The position numbers and the translations under genes were made by a program. A stretch of DNA of 6,112 nt, from positions 1 through 6,112 of the forward strand of contig JAKQNL010000403.1 of NCBI GenBank assembly GCA_029565815.1. The letters run 5' to 3'. Below the pieces are notes generated by a model that was given only the letters and a program-made list of their open reading frames with translations, made no database searches and was not told the DNA's origin. Each line of letters begins with the position of its first letter. Position 1 is the stretch's first letter. This document shows, piece by piece, positions 5,367-6,112 of this stretch. The stretch comes from Spirochaetota bacterium (GTDB lineage: Bacteria > Spirochaetota > Spirochaetia > Treponematales > UBA12059).

Positions 5367-6112
5367 ATGGATCTGGTAGGCAAGTATCTGGATGCCGTCG
5401 ACCGTGCCGACCCCATCAAGTACACCGGCAAAGTGACCAAAGTCCAGGGACTGTTGGTGGAAAGCCGCGGGCCCCAGGCTGTTGTTGGCGAACTATGCCA
5501 GATACTGATTCCGCGTTTGGAAAAAACCGTCTGGGCGGAAGTAGCCGGTTTGCGCGGCGATACGGTCCAGCTTATGGCATACTCGGCATTGGACGGCATA
5601 GAGGCCGGTTGTACCGTAATAGCAAGCGGCGAAATGCTGAGCGTTCAGGTGTCCGACAAACTTTTGGGCAGAACCCTAGACAGCATGGGTAGGCCTTTAG
5701 ACGGTAAAGGCGATATAGCTTCTGCCCTGCGCTATCCGGCCGCTGCAACTGCGCCAGACTCCATGACCCGTAAGCGCATCCACACCCGCATGGCTTCGGG
5801 CGTACGCTCCATAGACGGCTTACTGCCTTTGGGCAGCGGCCAGCGCATAGGTATTTTCGCAGGCTCCGGTGTGGGTAAGTCCACCCTCCTTGGCATGGTA
5901 GCGCGCAACACGAGCGCGGACATAAACGTGATAGCCCTTATCGGGGAACGCGGCCGCGAAGTGCGCGAATTCATAGAAAACGACCTTGGAGAAGAAGGAC
6001 TGGCCCGGTCGGTGCTTGTCGTGTCCACCTCGGATACGGCGCCGCTGGCCCGTTTGCGCGGCGCCTATGTTGCGACGGCCGTGGCCGAATATTTCCGCGA
6101 CCAGGGCAAGCA
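5367..6112 (+). CDS. fliI: Flagellum-specific export ATPase FliI (3' end outside window)
   Basis: FliI is the hexameric ATPase of the flagellar type III export apparatus, related to the F1 beta subunit, and delivers substrates such as FliE, FlgB and FlgC to the export gate. About 248 of a usual 440 or so residues are visible. An N-terminal helix (1-15), where FliH is expected to bind, is followed by a beta-barrel domain (about 18-95) with GELCQI (41-46). LLGRTLDSMGRPLDG (99-113) leads into the ATPase domain, with Walker A AGSGVGKST (165-173, catalytic-site lysine K171) and GERGREV (193-199). Walker B would lie beyond the window edge. The ATG at 5367 is the first possible start, because the fliH TAA is in the same frame two codons before. 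Its Shine-Dalgarno (GGAAAGG, 5349-5355) is rather distant at 11 bases, suggesting coupling to fliH. The gene is open to the window end. Confidence 0.96.
   Translation, partial: MDLVGKYLDAVDRADPIKYTGKVTKVQGLLVESRGPQAVVGELCQILIPRLEKTVWAEVAGLRGDTVQLMAYSALDGIEAGCTVIASGEMLSVQVSDKLLGRTLDSMGRPLDGKGDIASALRYPAAATAPDSMTRKRIHTRMASGVRSIDGLLPLGSGQRIGIFAGSGVGKSTLLGMVARNTSADINVIALIGERGREVREFIENDLGEEGLARSVLVVSTSDTAPLARLRGAYVATAVAEYFRDQGK

Noticed and set aside
5495..5692. 65-codon plus-strand open frame inside fliI
   Set aside because: The fliI frame through the same region carries the conserved LLGRTLDSMGRPLDG block, and the alternative frame has no motif or ribosome binding site.
1..6112. CRISPR array, tRNA/rRNA gene, transposase or prophage genes
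   Set aside because: No spaced direct repeats, cloverleaf structures, rRNA text or transposase/integrase motifs were seen. The window is almost entirely explained by seven flagellar genes.

Overview
The window carries the 5' part of a flagellar basal-body/export operon, all on the + strand: flgB - flgC - fliE - fliF - fliG - fliH - fliI, with fliI running off the right edge. All seven genes have clear family motifs and are intact as far as they are visible. A promoter-proximal region of 226 bases precedes flgB and holds no gene I can support.

Organism: this gene order starts flagellar operons in spirochetes and also in Bacillus-type Firmicutes. The style of the proteins points to a spirochete, probably Treponema-like, with periplasmic flagella. 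The clues are the long FliF tail ending HPEDVAQLIRTWLREE, the STTRTPEGGAFRRSRV segment of FlgC and the FliG2-type FliG next to FliF. This comes from remembered families, not from a search. The DNA is GC-rich (clearly above 50%), yet uses the ATA isoleucine codon often.

Layout: 1-139 holds two small GC-rich hairpins and an imperfect inverted repeat. 140-163 is three tandem 8-bp units (YCTCCGTG) resembling a repeat seen in many environmental bacterial genomes. 180-207 is a sigma-28-like promoter (TAAG-N16-GCCGATAG) that would give a very short flgB leader. The genes then follow with gaps of 3 to 13 bases, except for a 131-base gap between fliE and fliF. That gap can fold into a composite hairpin, and part of it could alternatively pair with the fliF ribosome binding site.

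How the genes work together: FliF forms the MS ring in the inner membrane. FliE joins it to the proximal rod, made of FlgB and FlgC. FliG sits on the cytoplasmic face of FliF and takes torque from the stator. FliH and the ATPase FliI form the cytoplasmic energising complex of the flagellar type III export apparatus, which sends out FliE, FlgB and FlgC. The window is therefore mostly ordinary and conserved. The points worth a second look are regulatory (promoter, structured fliE-fliF gap, junction hairpins), the repeat upstream of the operon, and the N-terminal extension of FliG.
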